Of a DNA stretch of 64,000 nt, positions 1 to 8,711 are shown in pieces. The stretch spans positions 2,666,001-2,730,000 of the forward strand of contig NZ_JBPXRR010000001.1 in NCBI RefSeq assembly GCF_051842935.1, written 5' to 3'. The DNA is from Pseudalkalibacillus sp051842935. Lineage in GTDB: Bacteria; Bacillota; Bacilli; Bacillales; Fictibacillaceae. Numbering within the stretch: the stretch's first letter is position 1; the number at the start of each line of letters is the position of its first letter. The notes under the pieces were generated by a model. It had not been told where the DNA came from and did not search any database. It worked only from the letters and a program-made list of their open reading frames with translations. Both the position numbers and the translations under genes were made by a program.

Positions 1-174
1 TTTCCCGGTTGAACCATCCATCAACTCAACGAATTTCGGTAAAAGAGCAGGCGGAAGATTATCGACACAAAAATAGCCCAAGTCTTCAAAGCTTTGCATC
101 GCGACCGTTTTACCTGCACCTGACATACCAGTGATGATGACCATGCGAAATTCATGTTGTTCTTGTTGTTTCAT
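1..174 (-). CDS. rapZ: RapZ nucleotide-binding protein, N-terminal part (cut by window edge)
   Basis: Only the first 58 codons lie in the window; the rest runs off the left edge. The start is an ATG at 174 preceded by AAAGGCGGG. A P-loop of the form GMSGAGKT follows at about residues 16-23, then the stretch with SFEDLGYFCVDNLPP that is typical of the RapZ/YvcJ family. Members bind nucleotides; in E. coli RapZ acts on a small RNA, and in B. subtilis YvcJ affects competence. It lies downstream of the Nudix gene on the same strand, the B. subtilis order yvcI-yvcJ. The identification is firm, but its role in this organism is not shown by the sequence. Confidence 0.93.
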   Translation of the reverse strand, partial: MKQQEQHEFRMVIITGMSGAGKTVAMQSFEDLGYFCVDNLPPALLPKFVELMDGSTGK

Positions 175-265
175 GGGTAAACCCGCCTTTCATAGGATCG
201 TCTTCAGTGTATCGGAAATCAGTCCTCTTTTTACGCAGGAACTGATTCATTGTAAAAGTATCAGC

Positions 266-724
266 TTAAGATGGATCCAATCGATAACTGAGAAGCTTGA
301 AATCCGGTGTATACGTAAACGTACCGATGATCATGCCGTTTCCAGTCATCATGTAATCCAAAATATGATAGTCTCCCGGTGCCATCGGTAAATCAGAAAC
401 TTCATCCTTCGGCTTCCAGGCGAGTTTCCCTTCCTCTGACTCCGAAAGTACTTCTCCTTCAAAATCCGTTGCATAGAAGGTGAACATCATCCATTCTTGG
501 ACGATTTGATCTCCCTCTTTTATGATGAAATTGAAGACCCCTTTCAATTTCGGGTTCTTCAAGTACAATCCTGTTTCTTCACGGTACTCGCGAATGACTG
601 CATCTTTAATCGTCTCTTCAGACTCCATTTTTCCGCCTGGTGCTACCCACCATCCACGTCGTGGCTTTTGCAGCACTAAGATTTGATCATCCTTTTCGAG
701 TACACAATTGGCGACTCGTTGCAC
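266..724 (-). CDS. yvcI: Nudix hydrolase, YvcI-like
   Basis: A 152-residue Nudix hydrolase. The Nudix box begins GGKMESEE and runs to REYREETGL at about residues 30-52, with the catalytic REEXXGL-type glutamates intact. Such enzymes hydrolyse nucleoside diphosphates linked to another group; the substrate cannot be read from sequence. The start chosen is the GTG at 724, which gives an N-terminus MQRVANCV like that of B. subtilis YvcI. It is spaced 6 nt after AGAGGTG, whereas the GTG at 733 sits directly on the ribosome binding site. It precedes rapZ by about 90 bp and probably heads the yvcI-rapZ operon. A TATAAT-like -10 lies at 745-750, and two CAAACGTTTG palindromes lie about 90-135 bp upstream. 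Confidence 0.9.
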   Translation of the reverse strand: MQRVANCVLEKDDQILVLQKPRRGWWVAPGGKMESEETIKDAVIREYREETGLYLKNPKLKGVFNFIIKEGDQIVQEWMMFTFYATDFEGEVLSESEEGKLAWKPKDEVSDLPMAPGDYHILDYMMTGNGMIIGTFTYTPDFKLLSYRLDPS

Positions 725-815
725 TTCACTCACCTCTTTCTATCATTATACTACATCCTATGTTCCTACGCTTACCGTTAATTTCTTATAGTTTGTGTAA
801 ACTGGGGGTCATCTT

Positions 816-859
816 AAACAAACGTTTGATTGATTCCACTCAAACAAACGTTTGTTTGA
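816..859. promoter_or_regulatory. Pair of TetR-type operator-like palindromes
   Basis: Two palindromes share the core CAAACGTTTG, with centres 26 bp apart. The one at 840-859 is a perfect 20-bp palindrome, TCAAACAAACGTTTGTTTGA. The one at 816-831 is imperfect, AAACAAACGTTTGATT. This architecture resembles operators of TetR/AcrR-family repressors, but no such regulator is encoded in the window. They lie upstream of yvcI. A similar palindrome occurs at 62928-62945. Confidence 0.5.
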
Positions 860-937
860 CAGATGACATTGTTGAAAAGTCCTGAATCCTTCCCCAAAGT
901 TACGGTTCTGCTCATTTTTGGGAAGGATAGACTTCGT

Positions 938-999
938 GGTACCAGGTACCGACCAAAAGTTCCCTCACCACAAGGGTTCTAAAGTGGTACCTGGCACTG
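938..999. repeat. Palindrome-hairpin repeat (GGTACC/GGCACC family), copy 1
   Basis: The outer boxes GGTACCAGGTACC (938-950) and GTGGTACCTGGCACT (984-998) are nearly complementary. They enclose a degenerate inner stem ending in CAAGGGTTC. The same design occurs twice in tandem at 52458-52565. Between the Nudix gene and trxB (725-1154) the non-coding sequence holds, in order, a weak promoter, the TetR-like palindromes, this element and the trxB terminator. Confidence 0.6.
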
Positions 1000-1011
1000 T
1001 TAAAAATGCGC

Positions 1012-1042
1012 AAAAAAAGAGCACGGAACGTTTGTCCCGTGC
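1012..1042 (-). terminator. Rho-independent terminator of trxB
   Basis: Inverted repeat GCACGG/CCGTGC at 1021-1042, followed on the minus strand by TCTTTTTTT. It lies about 110 bp after the trxB stop codon. Confidence 0.8.
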
Positions 1043-1154
1043 ACAAAATAAGAAATTTATTAAAAGGGGGTCAATTTCTTAATTATATACTACCCCACCA
1101 ATGTTTCACGGCTGTTACAATCGGATTAAAACAGAATTACGAATCATTTAGATT

Positions 1155-2108
1155 TTATGAAGAGACGCTCAACTTCTCCATCAACGACTCAACATAGTGC
1201 TGAGCACTTTGTGCAGCGATACTGCCGTCACCTGTTGCCGTCACGATCTGACGGAGCGTTTTTTCTCGAATGTCTCCTGCAGCGAAGATGCCAGGAATTT
1301 TCGTTTCCATCTCTGAGTTCGTTTCTACATAGCCGTTTTCATTTGTGATGCCAAGATCTTTGACCGCTGCATTCAATGGAATCATACCGATGTAGATGAA
1401 TACACCGTCTGTCTTGAATTCACGCTCTTCACCGTCTTCTGTGCTGACAAGCGTCACACTTCCGACTTTGTTGTTTTCAGCGTTGATTTCTTTTACCGTA
1501 TGGTTCCAGATGAAGTCGATCTTGTCATTATCAAACGCACGGTTTTGCAAGATTTTTTGCGCACGCAATTGATCACGACGGTGAACAATCGTCACTTTAG
1601 ATGCGAAACGAGTCAAGTACACGCCTTCCTCGACAGCAGAGTCTCCTCCACCGACGACGACAAGCTCTTTCCCTTTAAAGAATGCACCGTCACAGACTGC
1701 ACAGTAGGATACACCGCGACCGCTCAATTCTTTCTCTCCAGGAATGCCTAGCTTCTTGTATTCTGCACCCGTACCAATAATGATGGAGCGAGCCTTGTAT
1801 TCTTTACCGCCGCCTGCGATGACTGTCTTATATTCTTCCCCATCAACGATCTCTTTTACGTCACCATAAGCGTATTCAGCACCGAATTTCTTCGCGTGTT
1901 CGAACATTTTGTTGGAAAGATCCGGTCCAAGGATATGGTCATATCCTGGATAGTTCTCCACATCTTCTGTGTTCGCCATTTGCCCGCCTGGAATTCCGCG
2001 TTCAATCATCAATGTGCTCAAGTTCGCACGTGAAGTATATACAGCAGCCGTCAATCCAGCCGGACCTGCGCCTGCGATGATTACATCGTAAATTTTTTCT
2101 TCAGACAT
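1155..2108 (-). CDS. trxB: Thioredoxin-disulfide reductase
   Basis: A 317-residue flavoprotein that reduces thioredoxin with NADPH in the cytoplasm. The N-terminal FAD-binding motif GAGPAG is at residues 13-18, the redox-active CAVC at 136-139, the NADPH-binding GGGDSAVEE shortly after, and the C-terminal FAD motif GIFAAGD near residue 277. All are canonical for low-molecular-weight thioredoxin reductases. The longer frame contains an upstream ATG, but the start at 2108 is supported by AAAGGAGTGGAGACA just before it and by normal family length. It is transcribed alone or with the TPR gene upstream, as in B. subtilis. Confidence 0.97.
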   Translation of the reverse strand: MSEEKIYDVIIAGAGPAGLTAAVYTSRANLSTLMIERGIPGGQMANTEDVENYPGYDHILGPDLSNKMFEHAKKFGAEYAYGDVKEIVDGEEYKTVIAGGGKEYKARSIIIGTGAEYKKLGIPGEKELSGRGVSYCAVCDGAFFKGKELVVVGGGDSAVEEGVYLTRFASKVTIVHRRDQLRAQKILQNRAFDNDKIDFIWNHTVKEINAENNKVGSVTLVSTEDGEEREFKTDGVFIYIGMIPLNAAVKDLGITNENGYVETNSEMETKIPGIFAAGDIREKTLRQIVTATGDGSIAAQSAQHYVESLMEKLSVSS

Positions 2109-2305
2109 TGTCTCCACTCCTTTATTCCTAGGCTTTGTCAAATCATGTTGATTTGAACAGAGCATACATCCATAACCAAAGTACTTTTAGTTTGGACCAT
2201 TATTTTTATCTTATTAGTATCGTATAAAATCGAGTGGTCGTTCGTCTAACAAAATGCTCACGAGCCCCATCATTGTAACCTAGCTTACTAAAAAAGCGGT
2301 CCCTG

Positions 2306-3925
2306 TCACTCGCTAAAAGTACCTTCAGTTTCTCTATCGTATAGCTCTCTCAATTTCTTTACATACTTACCGACAGTCGAAATGGAAATACCGTACCGTG
2401 ATGCAACTTCTTTTTGAGAAGTCTTCTTTTCATGTAATAAGTCGGATAGATATTCAATGGCACCAGCCCAAGCCTCTGTATTATTCAATGAAATCGTTCC
2501 GCTTTTCGATTCTCCAATCAATAGATACCATAGAAGCGCTGATTCTCCACCCAATTCACTCCGGTGCTGGAGAAGCTGATCGAGGATTTCTAGTCCTGCC
2601 ACTGCCTCGACAGGCGGTTCGTTTAATTGAACAATACCTTTTTCCATTTGCATCTCCACCTGTTCATAACCATTCTCGAACAGAACCGTGGCTGCTAGCT
2701 CTTTTACAATTTCTGCTTCACTCACTTCAGCACACAATGCTTCCAATGCAGCAGATGCCTCTTCATCCTTCCACTTCCGGATCAACAACAGATGAGCAAG
2801 CTTATTTTTGTTGATCGTTCCTTTCAATTGTTGAATCCGCTCCGTCAATTCGGTCGTTTCATGAAAATTATTGATCGGTATAGTATATTGATATTCAGCA
2901 TACTCGGGTTGGAGTGCGTAATCTTCCAATTTATCTAGATAATACGTCGCAACTGGGCTCTCCGGATCGAGGTCGAGGAGCTTTTCCCAAGCCCATTGTG
3001 CTGCCTGCGTACGCCCTGTTTTTAACGAGGCGATAGCCAACCAGTGGAAATACGTCACATTCCATGCGTATCCGTGATTTTTCACAGAATGAAGCCATAG
3101 GAAAGCAAGCTCATTCTCCTCGAGAAGAGCAAATGTACTTCCGAGCTTATACCGATGTTCAGGAATGATTGGATGGATGACTCTGAGCATGCGCACAAAT
3201 TGGTCGAGCTCGTTCCTTTGTTGAAGCTGTTTATAAAAAAGAGCAGCATTACAAAGCGCATGAAGATTTCCTGGATTCTTGTCTAAGATATCATCAAGCA
3301 CGACGAAAGCTTCTTCATATTCTCCAAGGTAAAAATGGGCAAGCGCCAAATTGTTATAGGCTGCCCAGAATTCCGGATGGTTCTGGATCATCTGCTTCAA
3401 TAGGTCTCGCGCATCCGCAAATTTCCCCTGTTCGAGGCTGCGACGCGCTTTTTCATGTTGTACAATCAGCCGTTCTTCAGATGAACGGTTTTCGAGATCC
3501 TCGCCAAATTCGCTATGTATCAGGTCTAGCAATTCTTCTGAATCCTCGTAAAAATCCCCATCCGGATCGTTTTCCATGTAGCGGACCGCTTCATTTTCGG
3601 CCTCGCGGAACATTCCGAGATGGGCATAATTGTTTGCCATGAAGTAGTAGCATTCTGAGATGTCTGAATCAATTTCACTCACGATGTATTCCAACAGATC
3701 ATTCGACTCGATGAAGTCTCCGAGTTCTGCGAGTGTTGCAGCAAGCTGACAAAGGTACGTCGGTTCTTTCGGATCGACATCGACCGCCCGTTGAAAAAGT
3801 TGTTTCGCCCTGTACAAATCTTTCTTCTGATATGCCTTTAATCCACGTTGAAAATAATACTCCCCACTCCGCGAAAAAGGGATGACCTTCCCTTGTTCCT
3901 CAGATGGGTTATGCTTGACTTTCAT
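2306..3925 (-). CDS. TPR-repeat protein with C-terminal helix-turn-helix (YvcD-like)
   Basis: A 539-residue protein with no signal peptide. Tandem tetratricopeptide repeats occupy roughly residues 20-340, for example the blocks around AYQKKDLYRAKQLF and YNNLALAHFYLGEYEEAF. TPRs mediate protein-protein contacts. The last 45 residues contain a short helix-turn-helix (QKEVASRYGISISTVGKYV), so the protein may also bind DNA. Its place between hisI and trxB matches the TPR protein YvcD of B. subtilis. No enzyme domain is visible and the function is unknown. A weak hairpin with a T6 run at about 2284-2309 overlaps the stop and could terminate it. Confidence 0.8.
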   Translation of the reverse strand: MKVKHNPSEEQGKVIPFSRSGEYYFQRGLKAYQKKDLYRAKQLFQRAVDVDPKEPTYLCQLAATLAELGDFIESNDLLEYIVSEIDSDISECYYFMANNYAHLGMFREAENEAVRYMENDPDGDFYEDSEELLDLIHSEFGEDLENRSSEERLIVQHEKARRSLEQGKFADARDLLKQMIQNHPEFWAAYNNLALAHFYLGEYEEAFVVLDDILDKNPGNLHALCNAALFYKQLQQRNELDQFVRMLRVIHPIIPEHRYKLGSTFALLEENELAFLWLHSVKNHGYAWNVTYFHWLAIASLKTGRTQAAQWAWEKLLDLDPESPVATYYLDKLEDYALQPEYAEYQYTIPINNFHETTELTERIQQLKGTINKNKLAHLLLIRKWKDEEASAALEALCAEVSEAEIVKELAATVLFENGYEQVEMQMEKGIVQLNEPPVEAVAGLEILDQLLQHRSELGGESALLWYLLIGESKSGTISLNNTEAWAGAIEYLSDLLHEKKTSQKEVASRYGISISTVGKYVKKLRELYDRETEGTFSE

Positions 3926-4032
3926 GTAATGTAATCACCCGTTCTCTGTACTCTCTTTCGAAAGTATAACACACGGGGACATCCCTCGAATATACGAATC
4001 ACGAGATTTGGAAAAAGAAGAAAATGGTACTA

Positions 4033-4060
4033 CAAAAAGAAGACTGACCCTTTGTCAGCC
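4033..4060 (-). terminator. Terminator of the histidine operon
   Basis: Inverted repeat GACTGAC/GTCAGCC (4042-4060, one wobble pair). On the minus strand it is followed by TTCTTTTTG, right after the hisI stop codon. Confidence 0.75.
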
Positions 4061-4069
4061 TTCCTTTCA

Positions 4070-4717
4070 TCATTCTTTTTCAGCAGGTTCAGTGTGCCGT
4101 TCTTTTAGTACTTTCAACACATCATCAAGCGGAAGATCTTGTTCTTTCAGCAACACAAGCACGTGATACAGAAGGTCAGCGGTCTCCCAGGACAGCTCGT
4201 TCTTATCACGGTTCTTGGCTGCGATGATGACCTCGGATGCTTCTTCTCCGACCTTCTTCAAAATCTTATCGACGCCTTCCTTGAAAAGATACGTCGTATA
4301 AGAGCCTTCTGGACGCGCCGCATCACGTTCAGCAATCAATTTTTCCAATTGAGAGAGGATGGCGAAACGGTCGGAAGCACTTCGCTCGACACCGCCATCT
4401 TCCAACAACGAATCCTCAAAGCACGAAAACGTCCCTTTATGACAAGCAGGTCCGTTCGGATGAACGAGCACGATGAGCGCATCTTGATCGCAATCGTATC
4501 GGATGTCCTCAATCACTTGAGTGTTCCCAGACGTTTCACCTTTGTGCCAAAGCTCTTGTCTCGAACGACTGTAAAACCACGTCTCACGGGTATCGATTGA
4601 CTTTTGCAACGATTCTTCAGTCATGTAAGCGAGTGTTAGGACTTCTTTACTCTGCACATCCTGGACAATCGCCGGAATCAGCCCGTTTTCATCAAACTTC
4701 AAGTCACTTATGTTCAT
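4070..4717 (-). CDS. hisI: Bifunctional phosphoribosyl-AMP cyclohydrolase / phosphoribosyl-ATP pyrophosphatase
   Basis: A 215-residue fusion of HisI (about residues 1-115) and HisE (about 120-215). It catalyses steps 2 and 3 of histidine synthesis. The cyclohydrolase half carries WFYSRSRQELWHKGE, DCDQDALIV and the metal-binding cysteine region PACHKGTFSCF. The pyrophosphatase half carries KKVGEEASEVIIAAK and an ETADLLYH helix typical of the MazG-like HisE fold. It is the last gene of the operon, overlaps hisF by 4 bp, and is followed by a terminator. Confidence 0.97.
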   Translation of the reverse strand: MNISDLKFDENGLIPAIVQDVQSKEVLTLAYMTEESLQKSIDTRETWFYSRSRQELWHKGETSGNTQVIEDIRYDCDQDALIVLVHPNGPACHKGTFSCFEDSLLEDGGVERSASDRFAILSQLEKLIAERDAARPEGSYTTYLFKEGVDKILKKVGEEASEVIIAAKNRDKNELSWETADLLYHVLVLLKEQDLPLDDVLKVLKERHTEPAEKE

Positions 4718-5472
4718 CGCACGTTCACCCCTTGCTTTCTCAGTTCGTCCTTCACAGCCATGATGGACGTTTCTTTATAGTGGAAAATTGATGCTGCCAG
4801 CGCCGCATCTGCATCCGCTTCGGTAAAAACGTCATGAAAATGCTCAGCAGCGCCTGCTCCACCGGATGCAATGACTGGCACCGTCACAGCGTCTCGTACT
4901 TTTTTCGTCAACTCGATATGGAAGCCGGACTTTTCACCATCCCGGTCCATGCTCGTAAGCAGGATCTCTCCTGCACCTCGTTTGACCGCTTCCTTCGCCC
5001 AGTCGATGACCTCCCAGTCAGTCGGACGCTGGCCGCCATTCGTATACACCCGCCACGACCCCATCTCTTCATCGTACCGGGCATCAATGGCGACAACAAT
5101 GCATTGTGCCCCAAAGTATTGCGAACCGAGCGTAATCAGATCCGGATTTTTTACCGCTGCCGTATTCAGCGAAACTTTATCGGCTCCTGCCCGTAACACC
5201 TTCTTCATGTCTTCCAGAGCGTTGATTCCTCCCCCGACGGTAAAAGGAATCGCGAGTTCAGCTGCGACCTCTTTCACGACATCAATAATGGCATGCCGCT
5301 TTTCATTCGAAGCGGAAATATCGAGGAACACGAGCTCGTCTGCGCCTTGTTCATCGTACATTTTCGCGAGCTCCACGGGGTCTCCTGCATCGATGATATT
5401 CACGAATTGGACACCTTTGACGACGCGTCCATCTTTTACATCCAAACAAGGAATGATTCGTTTCGTTAACAT
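4714..5472 (-). CDS. hisF: Imidazole glycerol phosphate synthase, cyclase subunit
   Basis: A 252-residue (beta/alpha)8 barrel that joins PRFAR with ammonia from HisH to give imidazole glycerol phosphate and AICAR. It begins MLTKRIIPCLDVKDGRVVKG, with catalytic Asp11 in CLDVKDG, and has the second catalytic Asp in LLTSMDRDG. Phosphate-binding loops VGGGI and ASGGAG are present. The gene starts right after hisA and overlaps hisI by 4 bp, so translation is probably coupled. Confidence 0.98.
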   Translation of the reverse strand: MLTKRIIPCLDVKDGRVVKGVQFVNIIDAGDPVELAKMYDEQGADELVFLDISASNEKRHAIIDVVKEVAAELAIPFTVGGGINALEDMKKVLRAGADKVSLNTAAVKNPDLITLGSQYFGAQCIVVAIDARYDEEMGSWRVYTNGGQRPTDWEVIDWAKEAVKRGAGEILLTSMDRDGEKSGFHIELTKKVRDAVTVPVIASGGAGAAEHFHDVFTEADADAALAASIFHYKETSIMAVKDELRKQGVNVR

Positions 5473-6210
5473 TTATTGACCTACTTTCCCAAGGGCTTCC
5501 GATAGGGTGAACCTCTCTGTGTAGAGGGCTTTTCCGATGATCGCCCCTTCAATCCCTTCGTGTTGTCTGTCCGCCAGGTTACGGAGATCCTCCAATGAAC
5601 TGACGCCGCCTGAAGCGATCACTTCAGCGCCGGATGCCTTTGCAAGCTCGGCAATCGCCTCGATGTTCGGACCTTCGAGCGTACCATCTCTGGATATATC
5701 GGTAAAAATAAAGTGACGCGCTCCAGCCTCCGCCATCTCTTTAGCGAGGTTCGTCGCTTTCACTTCAGATTTGTCCAGCCAGCCTTCTGTAGCAACATAG
5801 CCATCGCGCGCATCGAGCCCGATCGCGATCCGTTCACCGTATTTCTTCAGCATCTCTTTCGTAAACGCTGGATTTTTCACAGCGACACTTCCTAAGATGA
5901 CACGATCAACACCTCGTTCCAGGTAAAAAGCAACGTCTTCTTCCGTTCGGATGCCACCACCAACTTGCACCTTTACATCGAGTTCAGAAGCGACCCGCAA
6001 CACATGTTTGTGGTTCACTTTCTCAGCGGCTTTCGCGCCATCAAGGTCGACCATGTGAATCCAGTCGGCACCTTCATCGGCGAACTTTTTCGCCATCTCG
6101 AACGGGGAGTCACCATAAACCGTCTCCTGATCATAATCGCCCTGGAACAGACGGACGCACTTGCCGCCCCGCATATCAATCGCTGGATACAGTTCAAATC
6201 TTCGTTGCAT
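5473..6210 (-). CDS. hisA: ProFAR isomerase
   Basis: A 245-residue TIM barrel that isomerises ProFAR to PRFAR. Key features are YPAIDMRGGKCVRL with the catalytic Asp near residue 9, QVGGGIR, and FTDISRDGTL with the second catalytic Asp. The start chosen is the ATG at 6210 because GGGGAGG precedes it at the right distance; an in-frame codon 10 positions upstream has no such site. It overlaps the 3' end of hisH by 17 bp. Confidence 0.97.
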   Translation of the reverse strand: MQRRFELYPAIDMRGGKCVRLFQGDYDQETVYGDSPFEMAKKFADEGADWIHMVDLDGAKAAEKVNHKHVLRVASELDVKVQVGGGIRTEEDVAFYLERGVDRVILGSVAVKNPAFTKEMLKKYGERIAIGLDARDGYVATEGWLDKSEVKATNLAKEMAEAGARHFIFTDISRDGTLEGPNIEAIAELAKASGAEVIASGGVSSLEDLRNLADRQHEGIEGAIIGKALYTERFTLSEALGKVGQ

Positions 6211-6844
6211 CAGACTTCCTCCCCTCGATGTAATCCGCAAAGTTTTTCAGAATTTCCAGGCCTGCTGTGCTGCTCTTTTCCGGATGAAACTGTGCACCAA
6301 AAATATGCCCTTTTCCGACAACGGCTGGAACCTCTTCATGATAATCCGCCGTTGCCAGCAACACGTTGCGATCCTCCGTTTTTACAAAATAAGAATGGAC
6401 GAAATAGACATAGTCCGTGCTCAAATCTTGTAAAAGAGGAGAATCTGGTTGCTGGAGGATCATACGGTTCCATCCCATATGAGGAACTTTATAGCTGACA
6501 CCGCCAGCTGTCTTGCCAGGGAATCGGACGACTCGGCCAGGCAACAGGTTCAAGCCTTCCGTCAGACCATTCTCTTCGCTCTCTTCAAAAAGAAGTTGCA
6601 TGCCAAGGCAAATCCCGAACAACGGCTTGCCGCCAGCAACTTCACTTTTGATAAACGCATCCATACCATTCTCTTTCAAAGCATGCATCGCATCCTTGAA
6701 CGCCCCGACTCCGGGTAGGAGCAGTGCATCAGCATCGGCGAGGTCTTCTTTTTTCTCCGATAAAAAGTACTCTACGCCTAAACGGCGGAGCGCATTTTGA
6801 ACGGAATGGAGATTCCCCATTCCGTAATCGATAATTCCGATCAT
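6194..6844 (-). CDS. hisH: Imidazole glycerol phosphate synthase, glutaminase subunit
   Basis: A 216-residue class I glutamine amidotransferase that feeds ammonia to HisF. It begins MIGIIDYGMGN and has the nucleophile elbow GICLGMQLL with the catalytic Cys near residue 80, plus the His/Glu pair in FGAQFHPEKSS. The ATG at 6844 follows AAAGGAATGCTCTAAA. A longer open frame reaching 6916 lies inside hisB and is not used. Only one base separates it from the hisB stop. Confidence 0.97.
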   Translation of the reverse strand: MIGIIDYGMGNLHSVQNALRRLGVEYFLSEKKEDLADADALLLPGVGAFKDAMHALKENGMDAFIKSEVAGGKPLFGICLGMQLLFEESEENGLTEGLNLLPGRVVRFPGKTAGGVSYKVPHMGWNRMILQQPDSPLLQDLSTDYVYFVHSYFVKTEDRNVLLATADYHEEVPAVVGKGHIFGAQFHPEKSSTAGLEILKNFADYIEGRKSDATKI

Positions 6845-6845
6845 T

Positions 6846-7439
6846 TTAGAGCATTCCTTTCGTTGACGGGACTCCGGTGACACGGGGGTCGAGCTGGGTC
6901 GCTTCATCCAATGCACGACCGAGCGCTTTGAAGATCGCCTCGATGATATGATGCGTGTTCGATCCGTGATGGACGATGATGTGTAGGTTCATCCGTGCCT
7001 CAAGCGCGAATTTCCACAAAAATTCGTGGACGTTTTCCGTATCAAAGGTACCGACTTTGGAAGATGGCAGCTCACCGACTTTCCACTCGAAGTGCGGTCG
7101 GTTGCTTAGATCCACGACGACTTGAGCAAGCGCTTCGTCCATCGGCACGATTGCGTTGCCATACCGACGAATTCCCTTTTTATCACCTAACGCTTCAAGG
7201 AACGTCTGTCCGAGACAGATCCCAATGTCTTCGGTCGTATGATGATCGTCAATTTCGGTATCCCCTGTCGCGTTCACCTGCAGGTTAAACAGCCCATGAC
7301 GTGTCCATAAATCGAGCATATGGTTCATGAAAGGAACCGGTGTATGGATTTCAGACTGGCCTTGACCATCGATCTGGAGGCTCAGTTCAATTTGCGTTTC
7401 ATTCGTTTTACGAGTGATAGATGAAGTGCGTTCTGACAT
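6846..7439 (-). CDS. hisB: Imidazoleglycerol-phosphate dehydratase
   Basis: A 197-residue monofunctional HisB that dehydrates imidazole glycerol phosphate to imidazole acetol phosphate. The two manganese-binding signatures DDHHTTEDIG and HHGSNTHHIIEA are present, as is the FMNHMLDLWTRHG segment near the N-terminus. Length is typical of Bacillus; there is no fused phosphatase domain. It is separated from hisD by 3 bp. Confidence 0.98.
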   Translation of the reverse strand: MSERTSSITRKTNETQIELSLQIDGQGQSEIHTPVPFMNHMLDLWTRHGLFNLQVNATGDTEIDDHHTTEDIGICLGQTFLEALGDKKGIRRYGNAIVPMDEALAQVVVDLSNRPHFEWKVGELPSSKVGTFDTENVHEFLWKFALEARMNLHIIVHHGSNTHHIIEAIFKALGRALDEATQLDPRVTGVPSTKGML

Positions 7440-7442
7440 GTA

Positions 7443-8711
7443 TCAATTTTCCTCCAGTCGAATATCAATGGCTCGAGCATGTGCCTCTAGGCCTTCAAGT
7501 CGTGCTAGTTTACTAATCTTCCGTCCATCGTTGAACAATGCATCTGTTCCGTACGAGATGATACTCGATTTCTTGATGAAATCATCCACACTAAGCGGGC
7601 TCGAAAATCGTGCTGTCCCGTTTGTCGGCAAAACGTGGTTCGGTCCAGCAAAATAGTCACCGACAGGCTCTGAGCTGTTTTTGCCGACGAAGATCGCACC
7701 TGCGTGCTTAATCTGACCAAGCAGCTCGAACGGTTCATGTGCAACAAGTTCCAAATGTTCCGGTGCCACCTCGTTAATCGCGGCAATCGCTTCTTCTTCC
7801 GTATTGGCCACGTAAATGACACCATTACTGATGATTGAAGCCTCGGCGATCGATTTACGCGGCAGGCTTTCCAACTGTCGGATCACTTCTTTCGACGTCT
7901 CTTCCGCCACTTCAATCGAAGTTGTAACGAGAATGGAACTCGCCATCTGATCGTGCTCGGCTTGAGACAATAGGTCAGCGGCAAGGTAAACCGGGTTCGC
8001 GGTATCATCCGCATAAATCATGATCTCACTCGGCCCAGCGATCATATCGATGCCGACAAGCCCGAACACTTCCCGTTTCGCGAGTGCGACGTAGATGTTT
8101 CCAGGTCCGACGATTTTATCGACAGGTTGTACGGTTTCGGTTCCGAATGTAAAAGCACCGACCGCTTGCGCACCACCGATTTTATAAATTTCATGGACGC
8201 CGCCTTCGTTCGCTGCGACAAGGACGCTTGCAGGAATCGTTCCGTCTTCACGGGGTGGAGTCGCAATCGCGATTCGGCTGACGCCTGCAACACTCGCAGG
8301 AATCGTCCCCATCAAAACAGAAGATGGATACTCCGCGGTTCCACCTGGTACATACACTCCGACCGATTCAAGTGGGGTAATCTTTTGTCCGAGTACTGTA
8401 CCATCCTTTTTCGTCACCATCCAGGATTCTCGCACCTGTCTTTTATGGTAATCACGGATGTTTTGCGCCGCTTCGCGGATGATGTGCACCACTTCTTCAT
8501 CGAGTGAAGCGTATGCTTTTTCAATTTCCACATCCGTCACCTTCAACGATTCCAACCGGACGCCATCGAATGTTTCCGTCAATTCGACAAGTGCCGTGTC
8601 TCCTCTTTCTTTTACTTGATTGAGGATTCCGATGACGGCTTCTCTTTGATCCTCTGTTCCTTGATCGAGCTGTTTCCGTAATGTTGCATCCCTTAACTGC
8701 TGTATTTTCAT
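7443..8711 (-). CDS. hisD: Histidinol dehydrogenase
   Basis: A 422-residue zinc enzyme that oxidises L-histidinol to L-histidine in two NAD-dependent steps. Recognisable segments include YVPGGTAEYPSSVLM, VDKIVGPGNIYVALAKR, DMIAGPSEI, the zinc-ligand region LLSQAEHDQ, and NEVAPEHLEL with GDYFAGPNHVLPT near the C-terminus. The start at 8711 follows GGAGGTTGTCCG and overlaps the hisG stop by 4 bp. Confidence 0.98.
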   Translation of the reverse strand: MKIQQLRDATLRKQLDQGTEDQREAVIGILNQVKERGDTALVELTETFDGVRLESLKVTDVEIEKAYASLDEEVVHIIREAAQNIRDYHKRQVRESWMVTKKDGTVLGQKITPLESVGVYVPGGTAEYPSSVLMGTIPASVAGVSRIAIATPPREDGTIPASVLVAANEGGVHEIYKIGGAQAVGAFTFGTETVQPVDKIVGPGNIYVALAKREVFGLVGIDMIAGPSEIMIYADDTANPVYLAADLLSQAEHDQMASSILVTTSIEVAEETSKEVIRQLESLPRKSIAEASIISNGVIYVANTEEEAIAAINEVAPEHLELVAHEPFELLGQIKHAGAIFVGKNSSEPVGDYFAGPNHVLPTNGTARFSSPLSVDDFIKKSSIISYGTDALFNDGRKISKLARLEGLEAHARAIDIRLEEN

